DNA from: Fremontodendron californicum
Taxonomy: Eukaryota > Streptophyta > Magnoliopsida > Malvales > Malvaceae
DNA: 64,000 nucleotides
Direction: 5' to 3'
Assembly (NCBI GenBank): GCA_030761205.1
Contig: JAULJL010000021.1
Coordinates: 7,979,160 to 8,043,159 of the forward strand
The position numbers were made by a program, and so were the translations under genes. This document shows positions 47,813-58,925 of the stretch, piece by piece (position 1 is the stretch's first letter; each line of letters begins with the position of its first letter). Below the pieces are notes generated by a model. It worked only from the letters and a program-made list of their open reading frames with translations, did no database searches and was not told the DNA's origin.

Positions 47813-48052
47813 GTTGAGAAGTCGCCATATTATATGATGACTTTTCAACTAAAAATGTTATTTTAAAAAAAAAAAAAATTTGCTCAGAAGTCGTCATATG
47901 ATATGGCGACTTCCGAACTATAAATTTTGTAAAATTTAAAACAGTGCACTTGGAAGTCGCCATATCATATAACGACTTTCAAGTGCAATTTGTTAATTTT
48001 TTTTTTTTTAATAATGTTGGAAAGTCGCCATATGATATGGCGACTTCCCAAC
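47813..48052. repeat. palindrome array, left end of element 1 (4 units)
   Basis: Units at 47813-47849, 47883-47917, 47949-47983 and 48016-48052, each built on 'gaagtcgccatat' and its complement. Outer arms differ but stay complementary, for example acttgg...caagt and gttgga...cccaac. Confidence 0.9.
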
Positions 48053-48614
48053 ACCTTTTTTAAAAAAAAAAAAATTTAAATTATAAAATTTGTAATTAAA
48101 TTATATATTTTTTTTAATTTTAAAAATTAACATTATTAAAGTATTTTTGTAAAAAAGTAATTTTTTATAATTATTTTAAAAGCCTAAATAATATTTTTTA
48201 TATATAATTAATTATTTAATTTTACATTATTTAATTAATTCTAAATATATTATATATATATAATTAATTATTTAATTAATTATACATTCAAATATTTTAA
48301 AACGGTAAAAAAAAATTAACTTTGAAATTTAATTTTACAAAATTAAAATTTAAAATAAAAAATTTAAAAACTAATTTTACAAAATTTAAAAAATTTATAC
48401 CGTTTTCCAAACTAATTTTTTAAAAATTAATAATAAATTTTAAATAACAAAATTAATAAATAATCATTTAAAATTTTAAAATAACGGTTAACTTTTACAT
48501 TTAATGAAAGAAAAATACAAAAAATACATGATTATTATACAAAACGTACATTATTAAAAACATATTCTAAAAAATACATGATTATCATACAAAAAGTACG
48601 TTTATTCTAATTAT

Positions 48615-50831
48615 TTACGGAGGAGTTCCTGTATCACGTGGTGTTGAGCAACAATGTTGAGCTCTCCTATTGCGTGTTGGTTGCACCCGTCGTTGAACCT
48701 CGACAGTAGGACGTATTCTTTGTCGAGCTTGTCCTCGACCTACATCAGTCTATAGGAACGCACTACTAGAGGGACCCACATGTTCTGCATCAAAAAATAG
48801 AAACCCACTGCTCGAGGAGCCAACACCCATAAAGGGAACCTGACTACTAGATGGACCTACAAGTGATGTAGTACCAAATGTTGACGTAGGGATTCCAAAC
48901 TGATACATTGAAGTTAGATATGCTGAACTTGGACTTGGGGTGAGGAGTTGGTCATCTAACCTCGTCGTTGAAGGTTTTGTCGATAACACTCATCAACATC
49001 AAATCCGAGGTGACTGGCGGAATGACGATGACTAGATGCTACGCCATGTTCTGGTTGAGGTTGAGGATTACTAAATGACATCTTCGATGCAGTGAACTCC
49101 GCCACATGTGATGAGGCCGGTTGACGCGTCCGCCGATGTTGTCGGCTAGGTGTAGGAACTTGCATTTCGTGTGTAGGACGGACTGGTTTTGAAGTCTGTT
49201 CGGGAAATGGCATACTCCTAACATCCTCAAACTCCGACGGTGGACAAACAAAAGGCCAACCTTCATTTTTAAACCATCTGATGTAATCAACAGATGGGTT
49301 GAAATTATTACGAACAATGGGTCTACCTGTCGGAATTTGTTCAGAACGTTGATTCCACAAATGGATCCATTGTTGATGCTTCGTAGGCCAAAATTCTTCG
49401 TGGCGCCCACGCATATTAATCTTGTGAACCTTATCAAGGTTCGCCGGTGGTTGCGGAATTGGTTGTTGCATCCCAAACTGTCGCAACACCCTGTCAGTAG
49501 CATGCCACTCTACATATGCAAAGCATATCAATGCTGTATTTGCTATCCATATATTGCAATTATTAGTTGTATCCGATGGAAGACATGCCATAATTTCATT
49601 TGAAGAATATGGCATCCACACAAACTGCGAATAATTATTACAAATTATTAGTTTCATATGGATTAAATACAAAAATACTTTAATGTAACAATCGAAACAT
49701 TTACCTTTTGATATGCTTCTCGATCTAGTCGTGATCTTATAGTTCGAGGGTCGAGCGGAATATCGCTATAATCTTTAGGATGACTCCACCTGTTAAAAAG
49801 CATATAAAATCTTAATAGACTTAATAAAAATACAAGTTCGTACAAAATTAATAAAAATAGTCTAGATTATTATCTGCTTACAAGGGGGTACACAGGCGAA
49901 AAATTCCCGCACGGAGTAATAAATGGCAGTCGATGCCAAGCTCATGACTACAGAAGCAGTAAACATCCACCTATGTCATGGCAGTCGGGAACTGTAGCCC
50001 GGCACAGTTCTCTATACAAAACCGCCAAACACGTAGAACCCCAACTATAATTTGCTGCGTGCTCTAAATCACGAAACAATGAAAGATATATTAAATGTAC
50101 CCGACTGCTCGATTTGTCCGGCATTAGCATTCCTCCAATTAAACGTAAAATATATGCTCTAGCAACATATTTTACCTCTTCTTCGCTTGCGTGTTCGGGG
50201 AGATTTTGCAATGACTGCAACCACGTTTTTGTCACCATTGAGCCCTTCAGACACTCTTCTAGAGGTACAACGCCCAATAATTTTTGGCACTCTTCATTCC
50301 AATCTAGAAAACTTGCGCCTGTAACTGCCATGACATCCACTGGTAGTCAAAGTTGGAGCGCAACATCATTTAAAGTGATTGTGCATTCACCATACGGCAA
50401 ATGAAAAATGTGCGTCTCGGGTCTCCATCGTTCAACCAACGCGCTAATTAAGTCCGCAGAAACATACACTGTCGAATTTGACTTGCATAATAAAATCCGG
50501 CACTCTTTAAATGGTCGATAATAGATGGATGTGGATCTTCGAAAAAAAATTCTCGATCATAAGACGCGAACAGGGTCTTGTTCATAATTAATTAAATAAA
50601 ATCATTATAAAATCATTAAAAAAATTAATAATGCAATATCTTTGAAATATAATTAATTATAAAACTATTATTATAAATAATAATTTTATAAAAATTAATA
50701 ACAAAATTAATAAAAAATTAATAATGATAAATTATAAAACAAATTAAAAAAAAATTAAAAAAATTACTAACCTCTTGATATATAACCGTGGATATGTGCT
50801 TATCTTGCAACCTCAATAACGATGAAGCCAT
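48615..50831 (-). pseudogene. plant mobile domain (MAIN-like) gene, element 1
   Basis: Starts at ATG 50831 (MASSLLRLQDKHISTVIYQE, donor at 50771) and ends with CCSTPRDTGTPP at 48615. It covers the mobile domain (SYDREFFFEDPHPSIIDHLK, GASFLDWNEECQKLLGVVPLEE, YVARAYILRLIGGMLMPDKSS, LEHAANYSWGS, YRELCRATV), then WSHPKDYSDIPLDPRTI, FVWMPYSSNEIMACLPSD and a Pro/Ser-rich tail. MAIN-like proteins are nuclear and affect transposon silencing and root meristems; many relatives live in transposons. A frameshift near 50470 (Q-I-R-Q/VYVSADLISALV) and a stop at about 50350 (QL*LPVD) break it. The rest is well preserved. Confidence 0.82.
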
Positions 50832-50973
50832 TTGAATTCGTACACTAAGAGAAAATTTTAGAGAGAGAGAGTAGTAAATGAAAATTTTAGAGAGAGAGAG
50901 AGAGTAGTAAATGAAATTTTGTGTGAAAAAAATGAAGGGCCCTGGGATATTTATAGGTAGGGGGTGGAGGGTA

Positions 50974-50997
50974 GGCAACGGTCAATTGACCGTTGCC
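50974..50997 (-). promoter_or_regulatory. perfect 24-bp palindrome upstream of the element 1 gene
   Basis: The 12-bp arm 'ggcaacggtcaa' is followed directly by its exact complement. It contains inverted GGTCAA/TTGACC, the core of W-box sites. It lies 24 bp upstream of the complement of a TATA-like 'tatttatagg'. Equivalents lie at 51874 and 55873 before the other two genes. Confidence 0.8.
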
Positions 50998-51092
50998 AAA
51001 TTATTATTTTTTTTATCCGTTGTTTACAACTGTTAAATTTTTTTTTTTTTTTACCGTTACAACATTTAAAATTTTAAACTTTAAACAAATTC

Positions 51093-51258
51093 AGTTCGGA
51101 AGTCGCCGTATCATATGGCGACTTCCGAACTAAGGTTTTAAATTTTTTTACAAAAAACAGGTCAGAAGTTGCCATATGATATGGCGACTTCTGACCTATA
51201 AAAAACAATTTTTTTTTAAATTAGAAGGGAAGTCGTCATATCATATGGCGACTTCCCA
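51093..51258. repeat. palindrome array, right end of element 1 (3 units)
   Basis: Units at 51093-51131, 51159-51197 and 51223-51258. The first two have arms agttcggaag/cttccgaact and aggtcagaag/cttctgacct. The core is cgccatatgatatggcg type, as at the left end. Confidence 0.9.
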
Positions 51259-51343
51259 TGGCATTTTTTTAGTGCATTTCGGTACTTAATTTTATATTAT
51301 TGGTAATTTGATAAAAAAATTACAAAATTTTGATAATTTTGCC

Positions 51344-51551
51344 GTCTGGGTCCGGCCCGGCCCATGTATAGGTCTAGTATCCAACTCTTACTCTCAAGTT
51401 CGAATAACATCATTATATATATATATATATATATACAAAATTTAATTACAATTGGTTAGAGTACAAAATATATGAAGTCTACAAAATGAGCTTCTATAGA
51501 CTATAGAACATTTTTTTTTTTGGAAAATTGAAAATAGCTCATTAAGATAAC
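51344..51551. other. 208-bp spacer between elements 1 and 2
   Basis: It begins with the GGGCCGGGCC-type repeat end 'cccatgtataggtcta' (51364), has an (AT)n run near 51414-51434, and ends with the 10-bp target site of element 2 at 51542-51551. Confidence 0.6.
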
Positions 51552-51644
51552 GGTTTTTTTTTATCAAAATATAGTTTTTTTTTTAATTACCGAAATACCG
51601 AAACTTTTTCTTTTAATTACCAAAATCCTATCCTTTTTAAACCT

Positions 51645-51812
51645 GTTGGAAAATCGCCATGGGCCATGGCGATTTCCCAACATGTTTTTCTTCTTTTTTT
51701 TTTTAATTAATGAAGGGAAATCGCCATGACCCATGACGATTTCCCTTCATCAATTTAAACAAAAAATTGAAAATAATGCAAGGGAAATCGTCATGGCCCA
51801 TGGCGATTTCCC
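51645..51812. repeat. palindrome array, left end of element 2 (3 units)
   Basis: Units at 51645-51681, 51711-51749 and 51780-51812. The core is 'atcgccatgggccatggcgat' type. Outer arms are gttgga/cccaac, tgaaggg/cccttca and caaggg/cccaac. Confidence 0.9.
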
Positions 51813-51873
51813 AACAATTTTTTTTTTTTTTTAATTCAAAATGTACCGTTCACCAACGGTAAAAAAAAAAAAT

Positions 51874-51908
51874 TTGAAGGCAACAGTCTCTTGACCGTTT
51901 GCCTTCAA
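51874..51908 (+). promoter_or_regulatory. upstream palindrome and TATA of the element 2 gene
   Basis: 'ttgaaggcaacagtc' and its near complement 'gaccgtttgccttcaa' lie 5' of the TATA-like 'cctataaataccccc' at 51938. Same place and sequence type as 50974 and 55873, here with the central TTGAC on one side only. Confidence 0.7.
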
Positions 51909-52089
51909 ATTTCCACCCACCCCACCCCAAATAATCCTATAAATACCCCCTCTATTCCATTTATTCTTACAACTTAATTCATAAACTCAAATTTCTTCAT
52001 CTTATTTCATACAAAAAAAAAATCTCAAATCTTCTCTTAGTGTTGATTCTTCATTCTTCCATACAAAATCTCTTAGTGTTGATTTAAAA

Positions 52090-54255
52090 ATGGCTTCATC
52101 ATCATTATTGAGGTTGCAAGAGAATCACATATCTTCAGTTATATTTCAAGAGATAAGTAAATTTTTTGTAATATTATCTGTATTGCATTATAAATTTTTT
52201 ATAATTTTATAATTATTTAATTTAATTAATTATCAATAGGATACTCGTCGCGTCTTACGTTCGAGGAAATTTTCTTTTGAGGACCTGCATCCATATATTA
52301 TTGACCACTTAAAGAGAGCCAGATTTTATTATGCAACTCAAATTCGACGATTTCTGCTTCAACCCAACTTAATCAGTGCGTTGATTGAATAATGGAGACC
52401 CGAAACGCACACTTTTCATTTTTCATGTGATGAATGCACGATCGCTCTAGAAGATGTTGCGCTTCAACTTGGACTTCCGGTGCATGACGATGCAGTTATA
52501 GGCGCAAGCTTTCTAGATTGGAATGAAAAGTGTCAAAATTTATTGGGCGTTGTACCTCCAGAAGAGTATGTATATGGCTCAACGGTGAAACTAACTTGGT
52601 TGAAGTCATTTCAAAATCTTTCCGAACACGCAAGTGAAGAAAAGATAAAATATGCTGCTAGAGCATATATTTTATGTTTGATTAGAGGAATGCTAATGCC
52701 TGACAAATCGAGCAGTCGAGTACATTTAATGTATCTTCTATTATTTCGTGATTTAGAGCATGCAACAAATTATAGTTGGGGTTCTGCGTGTTTGAGGGTT
52801 TTTTATAGAGAACTCTTTCGGGCTACAGTTCCAAAGAGCCATGACATAAGTAGATGTTTAGTGCTTCTACAGTCATGGGCTTGCTTTAGGCTGCCATTTC
52901 TTGCTCCGCACGTGAATGTTTTGCCTGTATACCCCCTTGCAAGCAGGTAATAATCTTTACTATCTTATTAATTTTGTAAGAATTTGTATTTTTTATAAGT
53001 TTATTAAGATTTTATACGCATTTTAACAGGTGGAGTCATCATAAAGATCGTATTGATATTCTATCCGACCTTGCAAGTATAAGATTACGAATAGATCGAC
53101 TAGGATATGATAAGGTAAATGTTTCAATTGTTACATTCAAATATTTTTGTATTTAATCCATATGAAACTAATAATTTGTAATAATTATTCGCAGTTTGTT
53201 TGGATACCATATTCTTCAAATGAAATTATGGCATGCCTCCCATTAGATGTCTACAATAATTGTCATATATGAAAAGCAAATACAGTATTGATATGCTTTG
53301 CATATGTGGAGTGACACCACACTGACAGGGTGTTGCGACCAATTTTGCAACCACCAGTGAACATTGATAAGGTTCACAAAATTAACATGCGTGGGCGTCA
53401 TGAATAATTCTGGCCTACGAAGCATCAACAATGGATCCAGTGGTGGGATGTGCGTTCTCAACGAATTCCGACAGGTTATCTCGTTGTTGGTAATAATTTC
53501 AACTCATTTGATGATTACATAAGATGGTATAAAAATGAAGGCTGGCCTTTTTTTTTCTCCACCGTCGGAGTTTGAGGATGTTAGGAGTATGCCATTTCTC
53601 GGACGAACTTCAAATCCAGTCCCTCCTACACAGGAAATGAAATTTTCTAGACCTAACCGACAACGTGGGCGGACGCGTCAACCAGTCTTATCGCATGCGA
53701 CAGAGTTCACTGCACCGAGGATGTCATTTAGTGTTCCTGAATCTGAACGGGATCATGAAGTACCATCCAGTCATCGTTATTCCATCAGTCACCCCAGATT
53801 TGATGCTGATGAGTGTTACCGATCGCCAATGACGAGGTTAGATGACTAGCTCCTTACCCAAAGTCCAGGTTCAACATATCTAAGTACATTATATCAGTTT
53901 GAGACCTTTGCGTCAGCATTTGGTGGTACATCATTTGTGGGTCCATCCTAGTAGTCAGGTTCCCTTTATGGGTGGACTAGGTGTCGGCTCCTCCAGCAGT
54001 GAGTTTCAAATTTTTGATACAGAAGAAATGGGTCCCTCTAGTAGTGCGTTTCCATCTACTAATGTGGGTCATTACAGCACCGTCCATGAGCATGCGGATG
54101 ACATACAACCAGAACCAGTGGCAGTTGCAGCAAGAGGTCGTGGTCGACCGCGAATACGTGTCACTGACGAGGTTGAACGACAGGCGCAACCACTACGCAA
54201 TAGGAGAGCTCCACACTGTTGCTCAACACCACGCGATATGAGAGCTCGTCCATAA
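52090..54255 (+). pseudogene. plant mobile domain (MAIN-like) gene, element 2
   Basis: ATG at 52090 (MASSSLLRLQENHISSVIFQE). The first donor reads AT instead of GT at 52153, by comparison with element 1. Then FSFEDLHPYIIDHLKRARFYYATQIRRFLLQPNLISALIE, an in-frame TAA at 52390, and a long open stretch (GASFLDWNEKCQNLLGVVPP to LPVYPLASR, 52480-52950) covering most of the mobile domain. Later exons have stops at 53270, 53312 and 53405 and a frameshift near 53560. The tail carries an AT-hook-like RGRGRPRIR (about 54134-54160) and ends CCSTPRDMRARP at 54255. It is clearly broken, yet every segment of the gene is present in order. Confidence 0.85.
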
Positions 54256-54543
54256 ATTATTAGAATAAATGTACTTTTGTATAATATAACGAGAATAATG
54301 TATTTTTGTATAATAATGTATAAATCTATATGTTTTGCATTTCATGTTATGCAAGTTTATTTCTTATTTATCAGTACATGTTATATAATTATATTTTTTG
54401 TAAATTGTTTTTTTATTTAAAATTTATTACATTAATATTTTTTAAATTATATAATTTTTATTTTTAATTTTTTAAATTTAAATTATTTTAATTTTTTTTA
54501 CCATTTTTTAACAGTTTAAATTTGATTTAATTTAAAAAAACAA

Positions 54544-54580
54544 TTGGGAAATCGCCATGGGCTATGGCGATTTCCCAACA
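54544..54580. repeat. single palindrome, right end of element 2
   Basis: 'ttgggaaatcgccatgg' and its complement with centre 'gcta'. Same core as the left array of this element. Confidence 0.85.
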
Positions 54581-54683
54581 GCGTTAAAAAATAGTGGATT
54601 TCGATAATTACAAAAAAGATTAGTATTTCGATAATTAAAAAAATAAAAAACTATATTCTGATAAAAGAAAACCTTAAGATAAC

Positions 54684-55570
54684 TGTTTGTAACAGGAAGA
54701 ACATGTTATAAAAGACAATCATATCTTGTATAAGACAAAACTTAATATATAAGCTATAACTAAGGGACAACAGGACTTAATCCAATAGGTTTATGCAACC
54801 TCCATCAAGAGATGACATCCAGTAAGTTTGGAATTTGAATCTCAACATCTTCAATGAGGATAATTGTAGTTCCTTTTTTCATACTATGGATCACTAGATT
54901 ATCAATAATTGGCATTCCGGTAATTGAAAGTTTATATCTATAAGCATTAATAAAAAATTTTAAGTTATTAACAAAATATCATGTTATGGGTTTTTTCTTT
55001 GTTTCTTTTCTATGGTTTTAGTTGCACAAAGATTAAGGTTTTTGTTATTGATTTTTTTTTTCAAGTTTTAAAGTGTCAAATCCCTTTCTAATTTTAAAGG
55101 GTTAATACAGGATTAAGCTTAAGCTTTTTTTTAATGATTATTTGATTTTTAATTTTTTTTTATAAAGGAGATCGTAGTTTAAAGATAAAAGAAGGGGTGT
55201 TGCAGATGCTGGAATATGAATTTCAGACATATTTGATGCCACCTCTTTAAAGGTGATTGCATAAATTAACTGAACAAAACTTCAAATTCTATTTGATCTT
55301 TTAATTGGTTATTGCTTTAGCATGTTAATTTTATACTTATCCTATTTCATAATGGCAAGTATATATTGATATTGATGAAATTTCACTTTGTTTGTTTTGT
55401 AGGAGTTTCACTTATGTGGATTTTTTTTTCTTTTGTTCCATTAATTACAGTATATTCTCAATAATTTCGTTCTTGCTTTCAGTTGGCTTTCTGATTTGAA
55501 GTCTCTATCTATTTTTTACTATTATATGGTGGCTTTTATATTAATATTGATATTTATTTTTTTCAAATTT
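54684..55570. other. intergenic DNA between elements 2 and 3
   Basis: No gene and no clear repeat is seen; mostly T-rich sequence. Confidence 0.4.
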
Positions 55571-55619
55571 CTGATATTTCTTTTTTATGTACCAAAATGT
55601 GTTAGTTTTAGAAATACTA

Positions 55620-55799
55620 AAAAATCGCCATGGCCGAAGGCGATTTCCCTTCACGTTTTTTTTTCCAAATAAAAGTATGGAAACCGCCCTCGTCGAGGGC
55701 GGATTGGATACATGATTTTAACAAAAAAAATCCCTTGTGAATTTTTTTTTAATTTATTTTTCTTATATGGAAGCCGCCATTTGGAGGGTGGCTTCCATA
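55620..55799. repeat. palindrome array, left end of element 3 (3 units)
   Basis: Units at 55620-55652, 55676-55712 and 55765-55799. Cores are more varied and GC-richer than in elements 1 and 2: 'cgccatggccgaaggcg', 'cgccctcgtcgagggcg' and 'cgccatttggagggtgg'. The third has arms tatggaag/cttccata. Confidence 0.85.
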
Positions 55800-55872
55800 C
55801 TTTAAAAAATAATAATAATAATTTTAAAATATTTTGCCGTTGGCCAACGGTTATAATTTTAAATTTTTTTTT

Positions 55873-55902
55873 GAAGGCAACGGTCACTTGACTGTTGCCT
55901 TC
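55873..55902 (+). promoter_or_regulatory. upstream palindrome of the element 3 gene remnant
   Basis: 'gaaggcaacggtcac' and 'ttgactgttgccttc' lie before the TATA-like 'ctatataaaccccc' at 55920. Third instance of the promoter palindrome. Confidence 0.75.
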
Positions 55903-55916
55903 CCCACCCCAACCCC

Positions 55917-57254
55917 ATCTCTATATAAACCCCCCTTTGCAAGTAGGTAATAATCTTGACTATTTTATTAATTTTGTATGAACTTGTATTTTTTTTTTAA
56001 AGGTCTATTAAGATTTTATATGCATTTTAATAGGTAGAGCCATCGTAAAGATCATACCGATATTCCGATCGACCTTGCAAGTATAACATTACGACTAGGT
56101 CGACTAGGATATGATAAAGTAAATGTTTCGATTGTTACATTCAAGTATTGTGTATTTAATCCATATGAACACTAATAATTTATAATAATTATTCGCAGTT
56201 TGTGTGGATACCATATTTTTCAAATGAAATTATGGCATGCCTCCCATCGGATGCCTACAATAATTGTCATATATGGAAAGCAATACAACATTGATATGCT
56301 TTGCATATATGGAGTGGCACCACACCGACAAGGTGATGCAACAATTTGGGATGCAACAACCAATTCGGCAACTACCGATGAACCTTGATAAGGTTCACAA
56401 GATTGACATGCGTGGGCATCATGAAGAATTCTGGCCTACGAAGCATCAAGAATGGATCCAGTGGTGGGATATACGTTCTGAACGAATTTCTCTAGGTTAT
56501 GCTATTATTGGTAGTAATTTCATACCATCTGATGATTACATAAGATGGTATAAGGATGAAGGTCGGCCTTTTGTTTGTCCACTGTCAGAGTTTGAAGATG
56601 TTAGGAGTAGGCCATTTCTCGGACGAACTTCAAATCCAGTCCCTCCTACACAGGAAATGGAACTTCCTAGACCTACCCGACAACGTGGGCGGACGCGTCA
56701 ACCGGCCTTATCACATGTCGAGGAGTTCATTGCACTGAGAATGTCATTTAGTCATCCTGAACCTGAACGGGATCATGGATTAGCATCCAGTCATCGTTAT
56801 TCCATCAGTCACCCCGGGGTGATGTTAATGAATGTTACCGACCATCACCGCCAAGGACGAGGTTAGATGAATAGCTCCTCACCCGAAGTTCAGGTTCAGC
56901 ATATCTAAGTACACTGTATCAGTTTGGAACCTTGCTTCAGCATATGGTGGTACATCATTTGGTGGACCAGGTCTTGACTTCTCCAGCAATGGGTTTTCAT
57001 TTTTAGATACAGAAGAAATGGGCCCCTCCAATAGTGAGTTTCCATTGACTGATGCAGCCGATGTGGGTCATTGTAGCACCATCCATGAGCATGCGAATAC
57101 CACACAACAAGAACCAGTGGCGGTTACAGCAAGAGGTCGAGGTCGACAGCGAATACGTGCCACTGATGAGGTTGAATGACGGGTGCTACCACCATGCAAT
57201 AGGAAAGCTCTGCACTGTTGCTCAACACCACACGATAAGAGAGCTCCCCAATAG
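55917..57254 (+). pseudogene. plant mobile domain gene remnant, 5' half deleted
   Basis: The TATA region runs straight into the end of the main mobile domain exon ('ccccctttgcaagtaggtaata' at 55931), so about 1 kb present in element 2 is missing. What remains corresponds to the later exons: a diverged WSH exon near 56035, and an open stretch 56264-56866 with ICFAYMEWHHTDKVMQQFGMQQP, NLDKVHKIDMRGHHEEFWPTKHQEWIQWWD and YIRWYKDEGRPFVCPLSEFEDV. The tail (RGRGRQRIRA, then CCSTPHD) is in another frame after a frameshift near 56815. The AT-hook Pro of element 2 is Gln here. It cannot encode the mobile domain. Confidence 0.8.
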
Positions 57255-57563
57255 ATAATTATTTTAATGTACTTTTGTATAATAATGTATAATATAACAA
57301 GAATCTTGTATTTTTGTATAATAATGTATAACGAGAATAATGTACTTCTGTATAATAATGTTTAAATTTATATGTTTCGCATTCCATGTTATGCAAAATT
57401 TTTCTATTTATCATTACATGTTATATAATTTATTTTTTATATATAATTAAAATTTTATTTTTTATATATAATTAAAATTTTAAAAAATTATATGAATTAT
57501 AAAATATAAAAAAAATTAATTATATATAAAAATTTTAAAAATATATATTTTTAAAATTAAAAA

Positions 57564-57716
57564 ATGGAAGTCGCCCTCCATGCGGGCGGCTTCCCTTGTA
57601 TTTTTTTTATTTCATTATAAATAAGTATGGAGGCGAGGGCGGCTTTCCTACATTTACTTGAAAAAAAAAAAAATACATGAAGGAAAATCGCCATCGGCTA
57701 TGACGATTTCTCCATG
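57564..57716. repeat. palindrome array, right end of element 3 (3 units)
   Basis: Units at 57564-57597 ('cgccctccatgcgggcg' core), 57624-57652 (shortened) and 57679-57716 ('cgccatcggctatgacg' core). Confidence 0.85.
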
Positions 57717-57805
57717 TTGCTAAAATTAGCGCATTTTAATAAATAAAATCAAAACATCGATAATTTAAAAAATAAAATTTTTTATCAGTATTATTATAAA
57801 AAACC

Positions 57806-58784
57806 TTATATGTTTAAGTTGTTTTAATTAGGAAATTTATTTTGTTTATATTTTCTGATTATATTCAAAAGCTATGTTTGTCTTCACAGTTTCTAATTTA
57901 TCAGTTTTTGTTATGGTATGTATTTGAGAAGTGATTTGGTATCGTTGAGTTAGATTATGAGTTCGGGTTTAGTGATTTGATCTCTTTTGTAGGTTCATTA
58001 ATTGTAAGATATAAGTGGTCTTATATGAGAGTAGAGATGTTCACGGTTGCATTGAGCCAAATCAAATTTGGATAATAAAAAAAAGTTATCATTCGCCTGG
58101 TTCCTCGGATTCAAAAAGTTCATTTTCTGTTTAAAATATTAAAAGATAATTTTTATATATTTTTATAATTAAATTTAAATAAAATAATTTTTATTAGTTA
58201 AATAATAATCCACATCGACTCAGCCTGGCCTATATTTAAAATATTTTATTTTAGGCTCAATTCGATTCGAATCAATGGATAACTTGTTTCTCAAATAGAG
58301 TTATATGAAAGTTGTTTTTTTTTTCTTGTTTTTTACCTTTTTTTTTTGTTCATTGTTTTTTTTACCTATTTTGATGTTAGTGAATTAACATATCCTAATG
58401 TATGATACTTTTCTTTTTAGGTTTTGTACTACCTTTTGATCCTTTGCTTCTTAGCGTTAGTGAATTGGGCTTTTATTCTTGCTCCAGTTACTATTTGTGA
58501 ATTTTCCTTGCATTTTTAGGTTTTATTCTTTCTTTTAGCTAAAGATGTTATTTCTTTTTTTATCATCTCCTTTTTTTGCTGCTGCTCATTCTCAAAGCAG
58601 AAGCTATTGATATGCTTTTTAGCCAGTATAACAAAGACATTAATAAAAATATATATAAAGAAAAAGAAGTACTATATAATCTTTGTATTTAAATAATTAA
58701 TCTATCTTACAATTAATAGTTTATCTTTATTACATATGTCTATGTTACCCACATTCTTTATTTTTTTTTTTAAATATTTTTGTT
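57806..58784. other. intergenic DNA
   Basis: T-rich, no gene. 58030-58290 has 'gagatgttcacggttgcatt' and 'ggctcaattcgattcgaa', typical of decayed dispersed repeats. Confidence 0.35.
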
Positions 58785-58925
58785 CAACACTTGTATCTGA
58801 CACATTGGGACATGTGTATGAGAATATGATCCTTCAAATATATAAAAAACTTAAAAAATTAAACATACCATATCGAACATATATCCATATCTGACACTCA
58901 TCCCGAATTTGAGTAACATAACATA
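58785..58925 (+). repeat. dispersed repeat copy
   Basis: 'cacttgtatctgacacat', 'gtatgagaatatgatcctt', 'catatatccatatctgac' and 'actcatcccgaatttgagta' then 'acata', in the same order as at 10940. Confidence 0.55.

Larger units (their letters stand above)
47722..51343 (-). mobile_element. element 1: TIR transposon carrying a plant mobile domain gene
   Basis: It is flanked by 'gtttgggtc' (47713) and 'gtctgggtc' (51344), a 9-bp duplication with one mismatch. Both ends hold 'attatcaaaat' and 'accaaaatacgc' / 'accgaaatgcac' in opposite orientation. There are four palindromes inside the left end and three inside the right. The gene between them reads leftward. No transposase frame is seen. The 9-bp target size suggests Mutator type. 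The borders are inferred and could be off by some bases. Confidence 0.6.
51552..54673 (+). mobile_element. element 2: TIR transposon carrying a plant mobile domain gene
   Basis: It starts 'ggttttttttatcaaaatat' and ends 'atattctgataaaagaaaacc', which is its near complement. The match continues inward ('aattaccgaaatacc' against 'tatttcgataatt'). It is flanked by the exact 10-bp repeat 'ttaagataac' at 51542-51551 and 54674-54683. There are three palindromes at the left and one at the right. Length is 3122 bp. It carries only the mobile domain gene and no transposase. A target duplication of 9-10 bp fits the Mutator superfamily. Confidence 0.82.
55571..57805 (+). mobile_element. element 3: deleted TIR transposon with partial mobile domain gene
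   Basis: The right end 'ataaaaaacc' at 57805 matches the end of element 2. The left end ('ttttttatgtaccaaaatg') is more diverged, and no target duplication is clear. Three palindromes lie near each end. The gene inside has lost its first half. The left border is uncertain by tens of bases. Confidence 0.6.

Noticed and set aside
48956..49672. A 238-codon minus-strand frame taken as a complete gene by itself
   Set aside because: It is one exon region of the mobile domain gene of element 1, beginning inside an intron (KYFCIXFKXT part) before the real exon FVWMPYSSNEIM.
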